A DNA stretch of 64,000 nucleotides from NCBI RefSeq assembly GCF_949987515.2, contig NC_082689.1:11399501-11463500 (forward strand). Reading direction: 5' to 3'. Position numbers and translations under genes: made by a program. Positions 9,978 through 21,344 of this stretch are shown in pieces. The notes below the pieces were generated by a model, which saw nothing but the letters and a program-made list of their open reading frames with translations, did not search any database and was not told the origin of the DNA. This DNA comes from Delphinus delphis. Its lineage: Eukaryota > Chordata > Mammalia > Artiodactyla > Delphinidae. Position 1 is the first letter of the stretch; each line of letters starts with the position of its first letter.

Positions 9978-10400
9978 TGGTTGAATAATGTCCCCCATTC
10001 ACCCAGAACCTCAGGATGTGACCTTATTTAGAAATAAGGTCTTTGAAGATGTAATTAGTTTAGGATCTCGAGGTAAGATCATCCTAGTTTAATAGAGTGG
10101 GCCCTAAATCCAATGACTGGTGTCCTTGTAAGACAAGGGGACACACACAGACACACAGGGAAGAAAGCCATGTGACAACAGAGGCAGAGATCGGAGTCAT
10201 GCTGCCACAAGCCAGGGAATACCCGGGACCACCTGGAAGCGAGGAAGGATCCTTCCTCAGAGACTTCGGAGGCAGCTTAGCCCCGCTGACACCATCATTT
10301 CAGACTTTTAGCCTCCAGAGCTGTGAGAGAATCAATTCCTGGTGTTTTCAGCCACCTCGCTTGTGAACATCTGTTACAGCAGCCCTAGGACATGAATACA
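9978..10400 (+). mobile_element. MLT1 (MaLR/ERVL) LTR
   Basis: Sense MLT1: 'GAATAATGTCCCCCATTC', 'CAGGATGTGACCTTATTTAG', 'GACTGGTGTCCTTGTAAGA' and 'AGCCTCCAGAGCTGTGAGAG' follow the consensus. Full-length but diverged. Confidence 0.92.
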
Positions 10401-11043
10401 GCCGGCACAGCAAGCGTTCTCCTATCCACGGCACGTGGCCCCCACCCACGTCCCTTCTCCCAGCACAGTGTCATTTTGTTACCTTTCCAGACCTTCTCCC
10501 ATGCCCTTATACACATAGCCAACATATTTTGTCTAATTGACAACAACATTTGGCAACTGTGGCTAACCGTGTTCATAACATTCTACAGCACTGATTGCAG
10601 CCGAGCGGCTGGACCACATCCAGGATGAGGACTGCTGCTGTGCTGCCTCTCCCAGGGGACCACAGGAACCATCTCCTGTGTCTCCCCTGAGCATTGCCTC
10701 TGACTGACAATCATTAAAAGACAAGGGAATCCTCTAGAACAATGTCTCCTTTTTCCTAACTCATGAGCTCTCAGGGAAATTTTTAACAACCTACTTCCTC
10801 TCATGCAGGTTACATTTTTGTCTACCTTAGTCACCTTCTACAGATCTGATGAATATGGGTCCATTAATATTAATATGGGTCCGTGCTCTGTAAGAACTGG
10901 AAGTTGCCGTTTGAAGAGTGCTTTGCCATATCTTCAGCTGTGAGCATGATACAGAGTTATCAATTACATGAAAAGGGATCTTCACATACAAAGTTTCAAG
11001 TTAAAAGAATATTCCAAGACTCCTAACTCTTAAGAATCCTATA
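10401..11043. other. Unique intergenic sequence
   Basis: No known repeat recognised. A short imperfect direct repeat (ATATGGGTCC at 10,853 and 10,872) lies in an AT-rich part. No exon supported. Confidence 0.45.
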
Positions 11044-11355
11044 GGGATTTCCCTGTGGTCCAGTGGTAAAGAATCCGCCTTCCAGTGCAGGGGACGTGGG
11101 TTGGATCCCTGGTCAGGGAACAAATATCCCAGGTGTCGCTGGGCAACTAAGCCTGCGTGCCACAACTACTGAACTCGTGCGTCTCAACTAGAGCCCGAGG
11201 GCCGCAAACTACAGAGTCCACGTGCCCTGGAGCCTGTGTGCCACAACTGGAGAGAAGCCTGCATGCCTCAACGAAGATCCCGCGTGCTGCAACTAAGACC
11301 CGACACAAGCATAAATAAAATAAATAAATAAATCTTTTAAAAAGAAAAAAAAAAA
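11044..11355 (+). mobile_element. CHR-1/Bov-tA-like SINE
   Basis: Sense SINE from GGGATTTCCCTGTGGTCCAG to an A-rich tail. B box GGTTGGATCCC. Internal 'CCACAACTACTGAACTC' and 'CAACTAAGACCCGACAC'. Confidence 0.92.
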
Positions 11356-11439
11356 TCTGATAAAGATGCCAACCCCCTCCCCTGAACTGTGCACCAAACA
11401 GATAAACTAGAATCTCAGGCCAGTCCTTGCGCCCAGGTT

Positions 11440-11560
11440 AAAGTCCCCCTCATTTTACAGTTGAGAAAAATCAGACTCCGAAAAAATAAAGCAAAAAAGG
11501 TCTCAGAGGGATGTGGTGGTAGAACCAGGATAAGAACCCAGATTCTGCGTGACCTACCAT
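11440..11560 (-). mobile_element. MIR SINE fragment
   Basis: Reverse MIR: 'CATTTTACAGTTGAGAAAAA' and 'GGTAGAACCAGGATAAGAAC'. Confidence 0.65.
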
Positions 11561-12482
11561 CTCCCTGTGACTCTATGTTTCAGTCAGAAGACCCATTTGC
11601 CAGCAGACAGGACAAAGGTGGGGAAGAGGGTATTGTGGGAAGGAAGACCCTGATTGAAGGAGCCAATGGTCAGAAGCAGGAGAGAGAGTTCAAGGTCTCC
11701 ACACAGATGGTGGCCAGGACACCACGGTGGGTTCCTCAGACATGGCATTCTTCCAGTGTCCACCAAGGCCAAGTCAAAAGAAAAGAACTTTACACTAAAG
11801 CAGCAAGGCCTTAGCTAACACAAGGAAATTTAATTTTAAGTAACTATCTTTGCATTTCTAAAAGAAATTTATATGATGTCCTCTGCAGGCCTCAAAAATA
11901 GAATAGCATCTCCTCATCTATCTAAGATGATTTGAATGTAGATAGATATGGAGACAAGAGGCTGGTCAGGAATGTTAAATACATTGTCTGGGCACACCAT
12001 TTCTACCTCCTTAGCCCCAAGCAGACATCACTCACCCTCGTTGTACTATTTCTAAACCAACACCAGGTGTGGCCTCGAAATCCTTCACAACTCAGTTCCT
12101 CCTAGTTGGCAATAAGGTCTACAACCTATATGCCATCCTATGGCCAAATGACCTTCCAATGTTCTTTCTAGTCTCTTGTGATTAGGGATTTCCCTGTAGG
12201 GATTTCCATTTAAACTTTCTGATGGCTTTACTCAGTTCAGCAGTGGCCTAGGGACCTCCCTTTCTAGGGCAGGAATCTCCCCTAGGATTTCTTCTAATAG
12301 CTGTACTCCTACATTATCAGTCATGTGAAATAATTAAGAGAGCCCTAAGAATCCTTGCTTATAACTTATGTTTACCTAGTCCACAAAGGCAGCTCTTTAA
12401 ACGTTTCAAGTTCAATATTATTATTGCCTGTAGAGCTTGGGTCTTGATTTCAAAACCCTCTTTTGTATCAGTGCTCCCTGTC

Positions 12483-12485
<3 letters not shown>
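11561..12485. other. Unique intergenic sequence
   Basis: About 0.9 kb without recognised repeats. It contains a pair of kappaB-like motifs at 12,185-12,208. Confidence 0.45.
12185..12208 (+). promoter_or_regulatory. Tandem kappaB-like motifs
   Basis: GGGATTTCCC (12,185-12,194) and GGGATTTCCA (12,199-12,208) stand 14 bp apart. The first fits the NF-kB consensus GGGRNWYYCC. The same word heads some SINEs (11,044), so the pair may be a SINE-head relic. Function is not shown. Confidence 0.3.

Positions 12486-12516
<31 letters not shown>
12486..12516. repeat. (CT)n microsatellite
   Basis: About 15 CT units without interruption. Confidence 0.97.
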
Positions 12517-12519
<3 letters not shown>

Positions 12520-12862
12520 TACATCCCTTATGTTAGATTTTGAAAAAGAAACAAGTAGACTGACACAAATCTAAGCTGCATCATGAAGTTCAAAGACAAT
12601 GACAGGGTGAGGTACAGTGTAGGATTTTACATCTTGTCACCCTAGACATTAAAAGGGAGCTCTCTGCATACATGACATTGATTAGATACATAGAGGGTAG
12701 AGCCCAGTGCTGGGCCCCTTTCTTGCCTCTTTTCTTTGCTTGCATCACCAAGCATTCCAGAACTACTTCTGGAACTTTCCAACCTTGTGCTTTCCTCAGT
12801 GCCCCTTGACGTGATGATTTGTCTTCTGCAACACAGCAGTACTGCCCTCGAAGGGAACAAGC
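12517..12862. other. Unique intergenic sequence
   Basis: No repeat or exon recognised between the CT repeat and the next SINE. Confidence 0.4.
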
Positions 12863-13036
12863 GGGCTTCCCTGGTGGCGCAGTGGTTGGGAGTCCGCCTG
12901 CCAATGCAGGGGACACGGGTTCGTAGCGGCTGGGCCCGTGAGCCGTGGCCGCTGAGCCTGCACGTCCGGAGCCTGTGGTCTGCAACAGGAGAGGCCGCAA
13001 CAGTGAGAGGCCCGCGTACCGCAGAAAAAAAAAAAA
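12863..13036 (+). mobile_element. CHR-2-type SINE with internal deletion
   Basis: Sense CHR-2 with A tail and GGAACAA duplication (12,854-12,860; 13,037-13,043). About 32 bp are missing between GGGTTCGT and AGCGGCTGGG. That removes the end of the tRNA-like B box, so this copy should be dead for RNA polymerase III. Confidence 0.93.
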
Positions 13037-13324
13037 GGAACAACCAAGTTAACTTATATCTCCAAACTGGAAGAAGCCATGTGCCAGGAATGTTGCAACC
13101 TGTGATGGGAGGGTGGTCAAGTTCTCTGTGCAAGAGAGGGACTGAACAGGAGGTCGTGTTGTGTTGTGTTTGGTTTAATAGTTGTAAGTCTAACGTAAAC
13201 CAAGAAGGTTTTAATATTTTGTGATGTGACTTTGAGAAATCCTTTCGTCCCCCTGCTTCCACACTCATGTTCCTCTACTGTCCATCCTCCACCCAGTACG
13301 TGGGCGGGGGGGGGGGGGTGTCCT
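13037..13324. other. Unique sequence with poly-G tract
   Basis: No repeat family recognised. A 13-G run sits at 13,306-13,318, just before an L2. Confidence 0.5.
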
Positions 13325-13930
13325 TTTAAAACCGTAAGTCGTACCACGTCACGTTGCTACTCAAAATTCCATAATGCCCGCCTCCACGCCTGGCTACCCC
13401 TTCTACAAGGCTCCTCTTCTTCCTCTCTCTGCCCAGCCATTCTGACCTCGCCACATGGGGAAGGCAGCAGGCTCCTGCCTGGGGCGTTTCCTCTAGCTGT
13501 CGCCTCTGCTTTAAGCCAGATGTTTGTTTGGCTAACTCACTCATCTCCTCTCTCTATCTCACTTTCTCAGCAGGGCGTGTCTCGATGACCCTATTTAATA
13601 TGGCAACCAGCCTCACACATACACACCCCAGTTCTCCATCTCCTTAAACTTGCTCGCCTTTATTTTTATTTTATTTTATTTTTTTCCAGAGCACTTATGA
13701 ACTTCCTAAATACTATATTGTTGTTACTTACCATATTTATTGCTTATTATCAACTATCTCCCATGAGAATGTAAGCTGGAGGGGGGGTGGGGTGGCAGGA
13801 ATGTTTTACGCTAATTGTCTTTTTCACTAATGTATTCTAGGTGCCTTGAATTGTGCTAGGTAGTTTAGGTGCTCAATTAATAGTTGATAAATAAATGGTT
13901 GAATGAATAAAGAAATGAATCAATAAAGCC
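13325..13930 (+). mobile_element. L2 LINE 3' portion
   Basis: A long sense L2 3' region through to the terminus: 'AAAATTCCATAATGCC', 'CTTATTATCAACTATCTCCC', 'AGAATGTAAGCTGGA' and final 'TGGTTGAATGAATAAA'. Confidence 0.9.
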
Positions 13931-15134
13931 TTTGTTCTGGGATGACTGCCGATTAGTAGCATCTAGAAACCTCACCTCTAACAGCGTTTCTAGAGTAAGG
14001 AAGGGGTGGGGGTGAAATCAACATTGTAGAAAAGTCTGAACACGATGAGATGATCGATAGCATTTATTTCTCTGCGTAATACATACTCACTGGTGGTGGT
14101 GACCTATTTTTATAGAAGCAAAACTGACACAACTTCCAGCAGGTACTTTTAACAGTAACTTTTTTATAGAGTGGTGATTTTAATATTTGATTTTATTTTA
14201 TAAAAGACGGCTGCAGCAGTTCTCTGGGTCTTTCTGGCAAAAAAAAAAAAAAAAATGGTAGCCTGGACTACTCTAATAGCACTTCAGGTTTTCCTTCATT
14301 GGACAGAAAGCAGAAATGCATGGTGCAAGGAAGTTACTTAAAAGGCATGAATATTTTGCCAAAAGAAAGATGCTTTTGTGGTTGAATGATGGGATAATTT
14401 ATGCTAACTACCTTTCAGCGACTCTATTTTTGCATGTGGAGGTGAGCTCATGTCACCAGGAGCCAAAAAGCCTTAGTAAGACATGCTCTCTGGACGGTTA
14501 ATGAAATGACAGGCCGAAGGGTACCACCAAGGCAGTGCAATGCATCATTATCAAATAACCATCATCCCATCCAATTAACTTTTACAGAGGAAGCAACCTT
14601 GAATCTAAATGCTAACAATACTGGGCTGTATAAAGACAGCATGATTCTATTGAAAAGAAAGCTGACACTTGAGGCCCAATGAAACCGTGTCCATAAGACT
14701 CTGAATTTGAGAGAGGAGAGGAAATATGCAAAATAAGATGACAAAGTAAATGTACCCTGAGTCTGTATGCTTCAGAAGGAAAATGTGCATTTTTATGGCA
14801 ATCTGGGTTTTAAAGACCCCTTTAGGGTGTTTATTGTTTCCTTCCATGTACTTTGCAGAAGTGCTTTTCACAATCTAGATGCCGACATGATTAATTAAAC
14901 ATGCACACAATGACACTCTACTGTGTGAGCTTAGAAAAATTGCAAGGCTAACCTTTTTAAAAAGTGCACCTAACTGCTAACACCTAATGAGAGGCGACAC
15001 CAATGAAAGATTTTCAGATGAATCTCTGGTTGAAGTCAAAAGTCACCAGCGTTCCGTGGGCAGAGAAGGGATTAACCTTGGTTTCTTAGACAAGAGAGCT
15101 TCCTAAGAAAACCTAATGCCGAAAACTCAGCCTC
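13931..15134. other. Repeat-poor stretch, CNE candidate
   Basis: About 1.2 kb with no recognisable transposon except one A-17 run (14,240-14,256). It has long ordered AT-rich words (GATTAATTAAACATGC near 14,889; ATGCATCATTATCAAATAA near 14,541), typical of conserved non-coding DNA. No exon supported. Confidence 0.45.
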
Positions 15135-15600
15135 TGTGGACCAGTGCCGAATCAATTCCTGCAGACAGATTCTCAGAGACAGGTGAAGTAGAAAAGAAGA
15201 GCTTTTTTGCTTTGCCAAGCAAAGGGGGACACAGCGGGCTCATTCCCTGAAAAACTGTATGTCCCAACCTGGGAGGATTTGGTGAGGAGTTTTCTAGCTA
15301 TGGTTCAAGCTCGGGGCTGCTGAGTGTGCAGGGCCTGCACTCCTTTAATCTGGCCTCAGGTGGTCTCCGAATGAGCTTCTCAAGGTTATCAAACTGTTCC
15401 TTCTCTCTGGAACATCTTCCATTTGGCGGGGGTTTTAGTTCCGCAGAAGAGCTGAAAGATATTGTTAGGTGTGTCCCTTGAGGCCGAACCAGGACTCTGC
15501 CCCAAGGCTGCACTATTGTTTCTTGACTACTCCTCCCTTTTCTCTGTATCCCTTCCTGATTAGCAACTGTTGAAAGGCTTCCACCCCAGGAGCCCCACAG
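15135..15600 (-). mobile_element. ERV LTR, reverse
   Basis: Reverse LTR of the same group as 2,295-2,896. Shared text: 'TTTTAGTTCCGCAGAAGAGC' and 'TGTGTCCCTTGAGG', then 'GAACCAGGACTCTGCCCC'. The U5/R side shows 'GCTTTTTTGCTTTGCCAAGC'. Solo, no internal genes, no clear duplication. It interrupts or abuts an L2. Confidence 0.65.
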
Positions 15601-15639
15601 CATCCTGCTCGGTTTCAATACTAGCCACTTGCTACCATT

Positions 15640-15780
15640 TTCTTCAAAGGCAGAAATCGATTTATCCTTCAAGCCTCAGACCCGATCTTAATCTTCTGTA
15701 AAACCTTGCCAGATTTTTTTCAACCAGATGTAATGGTTCCTGTTTAGTTATTTGAACCCTTGTAATACTAGGTTGGCGCT
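15640..15780 (+). mobile_element. L2 LINE fragment
   Basis: Sense L2-like text around 'TTCAAGCCTCAGACC' and 'AAAACCTTGCCAGA', interrupted by MIR and resuming at 15,990. Confidence 0.5.
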
Positions 15781-15814
15781 TTTCCTATCCCCTTGGAAAG
15801 GTACCCCTTACCAG

Positions 15815-15989
15815 GTAACTAGATATGTCAGGTACTGAGCTCAACACTTCATGTGTATTGTCTTATTTGCTTTTGAAGAGTATGTATTACTACTTGCATT
15901 TTACAGATGAGGAAACCCACCCTCACAGAAGATAAGCTACTTTTCCAGATGCACAAAGCAAATGTGACTAAACTTATGTGTCTCCTTAA
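15815..15989 (-). mobile_element. MIR SINE
   Basis: Reverse MIR inside L2: 'TTGCATTTTACAGATGAGGA' followed by 'AAGCTACTTTTCCAGATGC'. Confidence 0.8.
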
Positions 15990-16110
15990 CTTCACTTCTA
16001 GATTAAATGCTCTCTGAAGGCAAAGTCAGCATCTCTTACTCAACTTTCCACACCCTGTGCCTCACTTGGAGAAGGGGTTCATAAACACCAAGCATTGTTG
16101 ATTTGAAGTG
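15990..16110 (+). mobile_element. L2 LINE 3' end
   Basis: 'AAATGCTCTCTGAAGGCAAA', 'CACCCTGTGCCTCACTTGG' and 'CATTGTTGATTTGAAGTG' follow the L2 terminus. Likely the same copy as 15,640. Confidence 0.6.
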
Positions 16111-16164
16111 AATGTGTGGTTTGGATACCAGAGTCTAGTGATGTAGTAAAAAGACACAGCAAAC

Positions 16165-16375
16165 ATAGCATTGTACGCTTTCCAGTGCATTTTCACATAC
16201 GTTATCTCATTAAGACCTCTCAACAATTCTGTAAGATATGTATTGTCTCCATTTCTCAAGTGGAAGACTGGGAAGCTAATTGGCTTTCCTCAAACCAAAC
16301 TGTCAGTTGTGGCAGAGCAAGGACTCCAATTCAGGTGTCTGTCCATATGCCATTCACTAGAGCAACATTACCTCC
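16165..16375 (-). mobile_element. MIR SINE
   Basis: Reverse MIR: 'TTATCTCATTAAGACCTCTC', 'GTCTCCATTTCTCAAGTGGA', 'TGGCAGAGCAAGGACTCC'. Confidence 0.85.
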
Positions 16376-16916
16376 CCGCTAGTCCCATCTAAAACCCAAC
16401 CAATGGCACAATATCTTGGAGGCAAAAGAACCTTTATATGAACCTCAAATACTGCAAAAGAGGCAATGACCACAAATTAGCAGAAAACCTGAAACTGTTT
16501 TGCCAAAGTTCAGTTCTTTAGAAGGAAGAAGGTAGATAAACCCAGAGCCAGGCCAAATGCAAGAAATCTAATTCTCATTCTGTGGGAAGAAATAGTCAGC
16601 TCAAATAACTCCTTTAATCTAGCTATGGATTTATATAAAGTAACAAGACAGCAGGTTTTTAGGAACTCTGAATGTTGAACATTCTCATTTTTAAGAATTC
16701 AGTTCTGGAGCATTCTTCCTTTTCTTTCAGGAAGGTCAGGCGTGTCATTTCAACATGTCCCTGGCAGTGGTAGCCTTACAAAGGGGTTGGGCTAGATGAT
16801 GTAACCATTTTTATATTTCTAAATATGAAAGCACAGGTTGGTGTGTTATACAACAGTGAAAGAAAAAGAACGGCTGTGTCTTTAGTAATGTGTCCCATTT
16901 CAAGAAGCAACCAGGG
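16376..16916. other. Unique intergenic sequence
   Basis: AT-rich, no repeat or exon recognised. Confidence 0.45.
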
Positions 16917-17245
16917 GGCTTCCCTGGTCGCGAAGTGGTTAAGAATCCGCCTGTCAATGCAGGGGGCACGGGTTCGAGCCCTGGTCCGGGAAGATCCCAC
17001 GTGCCGCGGAGCAACTAAGCCCGTGCGCCACAACTACTGAGCCCGTGTGCCACAACTACTGAAGCCCATGCGCCACGAGCCCGTGCTCTGCAACAAGAGA
17101 AGCCACCGCAATGAGAAGCCCGCGCACTGCAACGAAGAGTAGCCCCAACTCGCCACGATTAGAGAAAGCCCGCGTGCAGCAACGAAGACCCAATGCAGCC
17201 AAAAATAAATAAATAAAAAAAATAAATTTATTAAAAAAAAAAGAG
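16917..17245 (+). mobile_element. CHR-1-type SINE
   Basis: Full-length sense copy: head GGGCTTCCCTGGTCGCGAAG, B box GGGTTCGAGCCC, A-rich tail. AAGAAGCAACCAGGG / AAGAAGCAGCAGCCAGGG is the (slightly changed) target duplication. Confidence 0.95.
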
Positions 17246-17519
17246 AAAGAAGCAGCAGCCAGGGTTTAGTAGGGAGTTTGTTCACCATAGAAAGAAAGAA
17301 TGGAAGCAAAAACTGCTGACACACATTTGCAAAGGGAACGATTGCAACATTAGTCCAGGGAATGGAACTATAACTGGACTTTGTCTTTCTTCAACCTGAT
17401 GGGGCTGGAGAGGAGCTTGATTGCATTATCTTGCTGTCCAGAAAGACTTCCTCGGGGTAGAACAAATATCAGACGTGGACTCTGTATCTAAAAAGTCATT
17501 TACTTAACTTGTGATCTGA

Positions 17520-17860
17520 ATGCCGTGTACAAAGTCCTAAGTCACATGGTATAGGAAATACAACAAGGAAGTAGAGGCAGATCCTCCCCTCAAAGGGTTT
17601 TCTGGTTAATAGGAAAGGAGCATAAATGACCTCAAAGCAAGACAGAAAGGGAAATGTCACAAGAGCGGTGAGATACTGTGCTAACGCAGTTCAAAGGAAG
17701 GTGTGATTCCCTCAGTCTGGGAGAAGAAGGGAAAGGAGACTTCACAGAGGGGTTGGCAGTAGAGGTGGGCAGGATTTGGAGGGCACGTGGCCCTGGGAAG
17801 AAAGAACATCCCAGGCAGAGGAAACAACCGGGGCTAAGGCTGAAAGTAGGAAATACAAGA
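17520..17860 (-). mobile_element. L2 LINE, reverse, diverged
   Basis: 'AGACTTCACAGAGGGGTTGG', 'CATCCCAGGCAGAGGAAACA' and 'CGGGGCTAAGGCTGAAAG' read as the reverse L2 3' region. Confidence 0.6.
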
Positions 17861-19069
17861 GGCAGAGCCAGAACAGAGAATTGACTTCGTCCATGATGTA
17901 GGATGCTTGAAGGTCAAACTTCTTCTAACAGTAATTTCTGTTAATAAGGCTTAGAAGGCATGATGAGGCTGTCTTTCAATAAAGTGAAATTCTTCTCAAT
18001 TACCCAGTCACTTGTCTGCCCCTCTCTTAGCAATCCTAGTAGAAGAAGATTTTTTCACACATTTAAAGCTACATGGAAGGAGTAGCCAGTGGGCCAGGCA
18101 CCCACTAGGAAGCACTTCATGGAATAATATTTAGATTTTACAACCAAGTACCTGTCCTTGGTTCGTACAATATGAAAAGCTCTGCAAGGTTCAAGGAAGC
18201 GTGTAAAATGCACACTTCTTTATAGAACTTGCTAAGGCAGCTGTTGGATTTTAAGTGTACAATTGAACATTAACACTGTGCAATACTTGTACTGACACAT
18301 CCATGCCTCATGCTTGATTTCATAATCCAGATGTGTTGAATCAACTTTTCTGTTATGCATGAACACTGTAATAAGAAAAAAAAAGGGAAGGAAGGAAAGA
18401 AGGAAATAAAGAGGGAGAGAGGAGAAAAGAACATTGGCTTCCTTTGTATCTCCAAGTCTCAATTTCTGCATTTCATAATTCAGCTGAATCTAGGAAGCAT
18501 AGTGTGATGCCTTTCCCAAAAAAGAAAGAAGGTATTTTCCTGCCAAATTGAATATATAGATTTGGATATGATGTTTAAGCCACGTGGTAACATATTTCAA
18601 GAGTTCTCCTTTTGTGACTGTCTATTAGCTCCATCTATACACAAATGTGTACTGGACTTCACTACCATAAAAAGGATACCTTTTTATTTCATCCTGAATC
18701 TCTAACTTTTTCTACCTTATGAAACATGTACACTGCAATGTTGTGTTTGGCTCAGTCTACTAAAAAAAACCAAAATCTTTCTTCAGGATAATCTGACCCT
18801 GTTCCCACTGTTTTCTCAGCATGTTTTCAGCATCAGCACATGGACTGTGCTGTCATTAGCCAGAATACTGAGACAGGAAAGAGATCTATTAGATCATCAA
18901 AGTCCATTCCTGGAGTGGGCCTAGGTCTCCTGGGAGCGCCTGTGACATAGCATCTTAAGCAGATGACCAAGGAGAATGTAGAGGCATGTAAAAGTTTACC
19001 TGCTACAGTTTTTAATTTTTGAAAGTTTCTGAAATAACTCCCAGGGACTGAAACAACAGCTCAAGCTGA
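17861..19069. other. Unique AT-rich sequence
   Basis: About 1.2 kb without a recognised transposon, apart from the purine tract at 18,373-18,428. No exon supported. Confidence 0.45.
18373..18428. repeat. Purine-rich (GA/GAAA)n tract
   Basis: About 55 bp of almost pure A/G on the + strand, built of AAGG, AAAG and GAGA units. Confidence 0.85.
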
Positions 19070-19077
19070 ATTTAGGT

Positions 19078-19298
19078 CAGTGGTTCTCAAGTGGGGGCAG
19101 TTGTGGCCCCCAGGAGATATTTGGCAATATTTGGAGACCTTTTTCGTTGTCACAGCTGGGGTGGGGGGTTGCTACCGGCACTTAGTGGGTTGAGGCCAGG
19201 ATTGCTGCTAAACTTCCTACATTGCACAAGACAGCCCCCCTACGATGAAGCATTTATCCGGCCTCAACTGTCAATAGTACCCAGGTTGAGAAACCCTG
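19078..19298 (+). mobile_element. MER20 (hAT-Charlie), complete
   Basis: 221 bp from CAGTGGTTCTCAA to TTGAGAAACCCTG, with the terminal inverted repeats readable at both ends and 8-bp duplications ATTTAGGT (19,070-19,077) and GTTTAGGT (19,299-19,306). Length and internal text (GATATTTGGCAATATTTGGA) match MER20. A non-autonomous element with no coding capacity. Confidence 0.92.
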
Positions 19299-19306
19299 GT
19301 TTAGGT

Positions 19307-21344
19307 CCTTTTCTAACTCTTTTTTCCCTGAAGTTTAACTGTTCACTCAGCTCCAGGCAGGTCAGATTGCTTGACGACGTGGCACCGAAGAGCACACACT
19401 GTTCTGAAATAAACTATTTCAAATAAAATCCCTACTAATTCCTTCTTCTTCAGCATGCAAGCAAGTATTAAGAATCATACGGAGAAAACAAAAGCACCTT
19501 TTCTAGTGATTTCAAGAGTTAGACTGTGTTGAATTTCAGAAGCCTCCAGATCTGGTAAATAACATTCTAGAAACTTGAGGCAAAGGAACCATTACACGCT
19601 TTAGGAAAAAGAAACCATCATACTTTCCTAAATCATTAGAGCCTTATTGTTCATCAGAAGCTTATATTTTTGTTTCTACATAGTCTTCAAATGTTTATAG
19701 GCAGAGTAGATCTTTAAACTCAAAACCTTAGGTGAAAAACTTTTGGTAACAAACAAACAGCTCAGAGTACTCGACAGATACCCTCCTGCCCTTACCCCAA
19801 ATCATATCCATCATTCATTCTTTTTTAGGAAGTAAAGAAAGGGAAAGAAAATATAAGATAGAATGGAGGGATAGAATAAGGGCAAGGTAAGGAGAGGAAA
19901 GGAGAGAGGTAAACCAAAGTTTTGTTTCTGCCGGTTCAAATGGACCTTGGCTGACAGAAACTTCCGGGTGGGTTGTTCAACACCCAACTTTCTGTGCGAC
20001 GTAGCACCGGCCTTGGCCTTACCTGTAATGTAGATTTCAATATTGCACATCAGGGAAGTTTGCAAAGGGAAGAAATGGGTAAAACATTTAAAACAGTTAT
20101 GAATTGTTAACAAAATACTAGCATCGAAAAAGTAAGCAGTATTACAAATATATCAGCTTAAGTTTATCCCATGTCATAATATTTTCGCTTGCTTTGTGTT
20201 TCTAGTATTGAGAATCTAATTTGAGTTAATATTTTCAAAGACCGAAGGAGTTGTTACAAATTCCAGATTAGCTCAGAGGCTTTGAAAGTGTGAGAAGCAA
20301 GCCAGATCCACTGAAAATCCTTTTTAAATACATGGAGCTTTGTTTAGCTCATTGATTTCAATAGCAAAATGACACCTGTGCATTTGAAACATGAAAGCCG
20401 TTTACTCTTTGCCTATTATGGAGTCATTCCTTTTTTGAAACTGTGCCTTGACTATGACATTCACCCTCCTCCCCTGCCCCAAACAGAATCAAGGTTGAAC
20501 CTTTCTGCACTATTAGGATAACTTGAATTAAAATCTGTCACTTGTGTTCAGTTACAATTCTGTTGTATTTCCTAATGAACTGTGTCTGATCTTCCTGCAT
20601 TTCCTAGGGGATGTATGAGAATGGTGCAACTAAGGCTTAGGAGAGACTTCATGGTGCTATTTAGTATGTGAAGCATCTTTACAAAGCATACAGTCTAGAA
20701 TCGTCATTCTTTCTTGTTATTAAAATCAGTCACCCACACTCCTCTCCTACTGCATGAGTCATGCCCAGGATAGCTCAAACACGAATTCTTCACAGGGATA
20801 GGACTGATCGTAGCAGAACTGGGAACTGATAAATCCAGTCCTGACTTTCTCTATAAACCAGGAATACATTTAATAAACTCTTTTCCTTTCCTTTTATTTT
20901 ACTGAACTTGTACAAATTACAACAGTCATATAAGCTCATGATAAATGAAAAAGTGTCTACCACACAGAATGGTAGTGAAAACAAAATTTCCTTTCTCTAT
21001 CTGCCCAACCTCCAGCCCCATTGCTCAGAAATAGGCACTATTAATAGTGCTTCTTCATGTGTTCTCCTAGAAGTTTTCAGAGACAAGAATAGAGAAAAAA
21101 ATTTTTTTTCTGTGCCCCAATTCCTTTTTTTTTAATTTAAAAAAAATTTTTTTTTTTCAGAGCTCACAGTACTTTATATCACCACTAAATCTTTACCAGG
21201 TCAGTCCCATAAATATCTCAGGCAATTCTAAATAAATTAGAGAGCTAATTAAAGAAAATAATTTCTTAATATTAGTGGCAGACATTAAATAACATTTTCC
21301 CCAGCCTTCAATGGTTTCTCTCTCTGTTTATCTGTTTTGTTTTG
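19307..21344. other. 2-kb repeat-poor stretch
   Basis: The longest stretch free of recognisable repeats in the first third. 20,170-20,440 looks CNE-like. Near 20,020 the reverse strand reads ATTACAGGTAAGG, which resembles a splice site, but no exon with consistent ends and frame was found. Confidence 0.45.

Noticed and set aside
13301..13320. Poly-G run as a G-quadruplex
   Set aside because: One long G run rather than four separated runs. May partly be assembly uncertainty.
19811..20113. Possible reverse-strand exon ending ATTACAG/GTAAGG
   Set aside because: No convincing acceptor with pyrimidine tract and no homology recognised; kept only as a finding to check.
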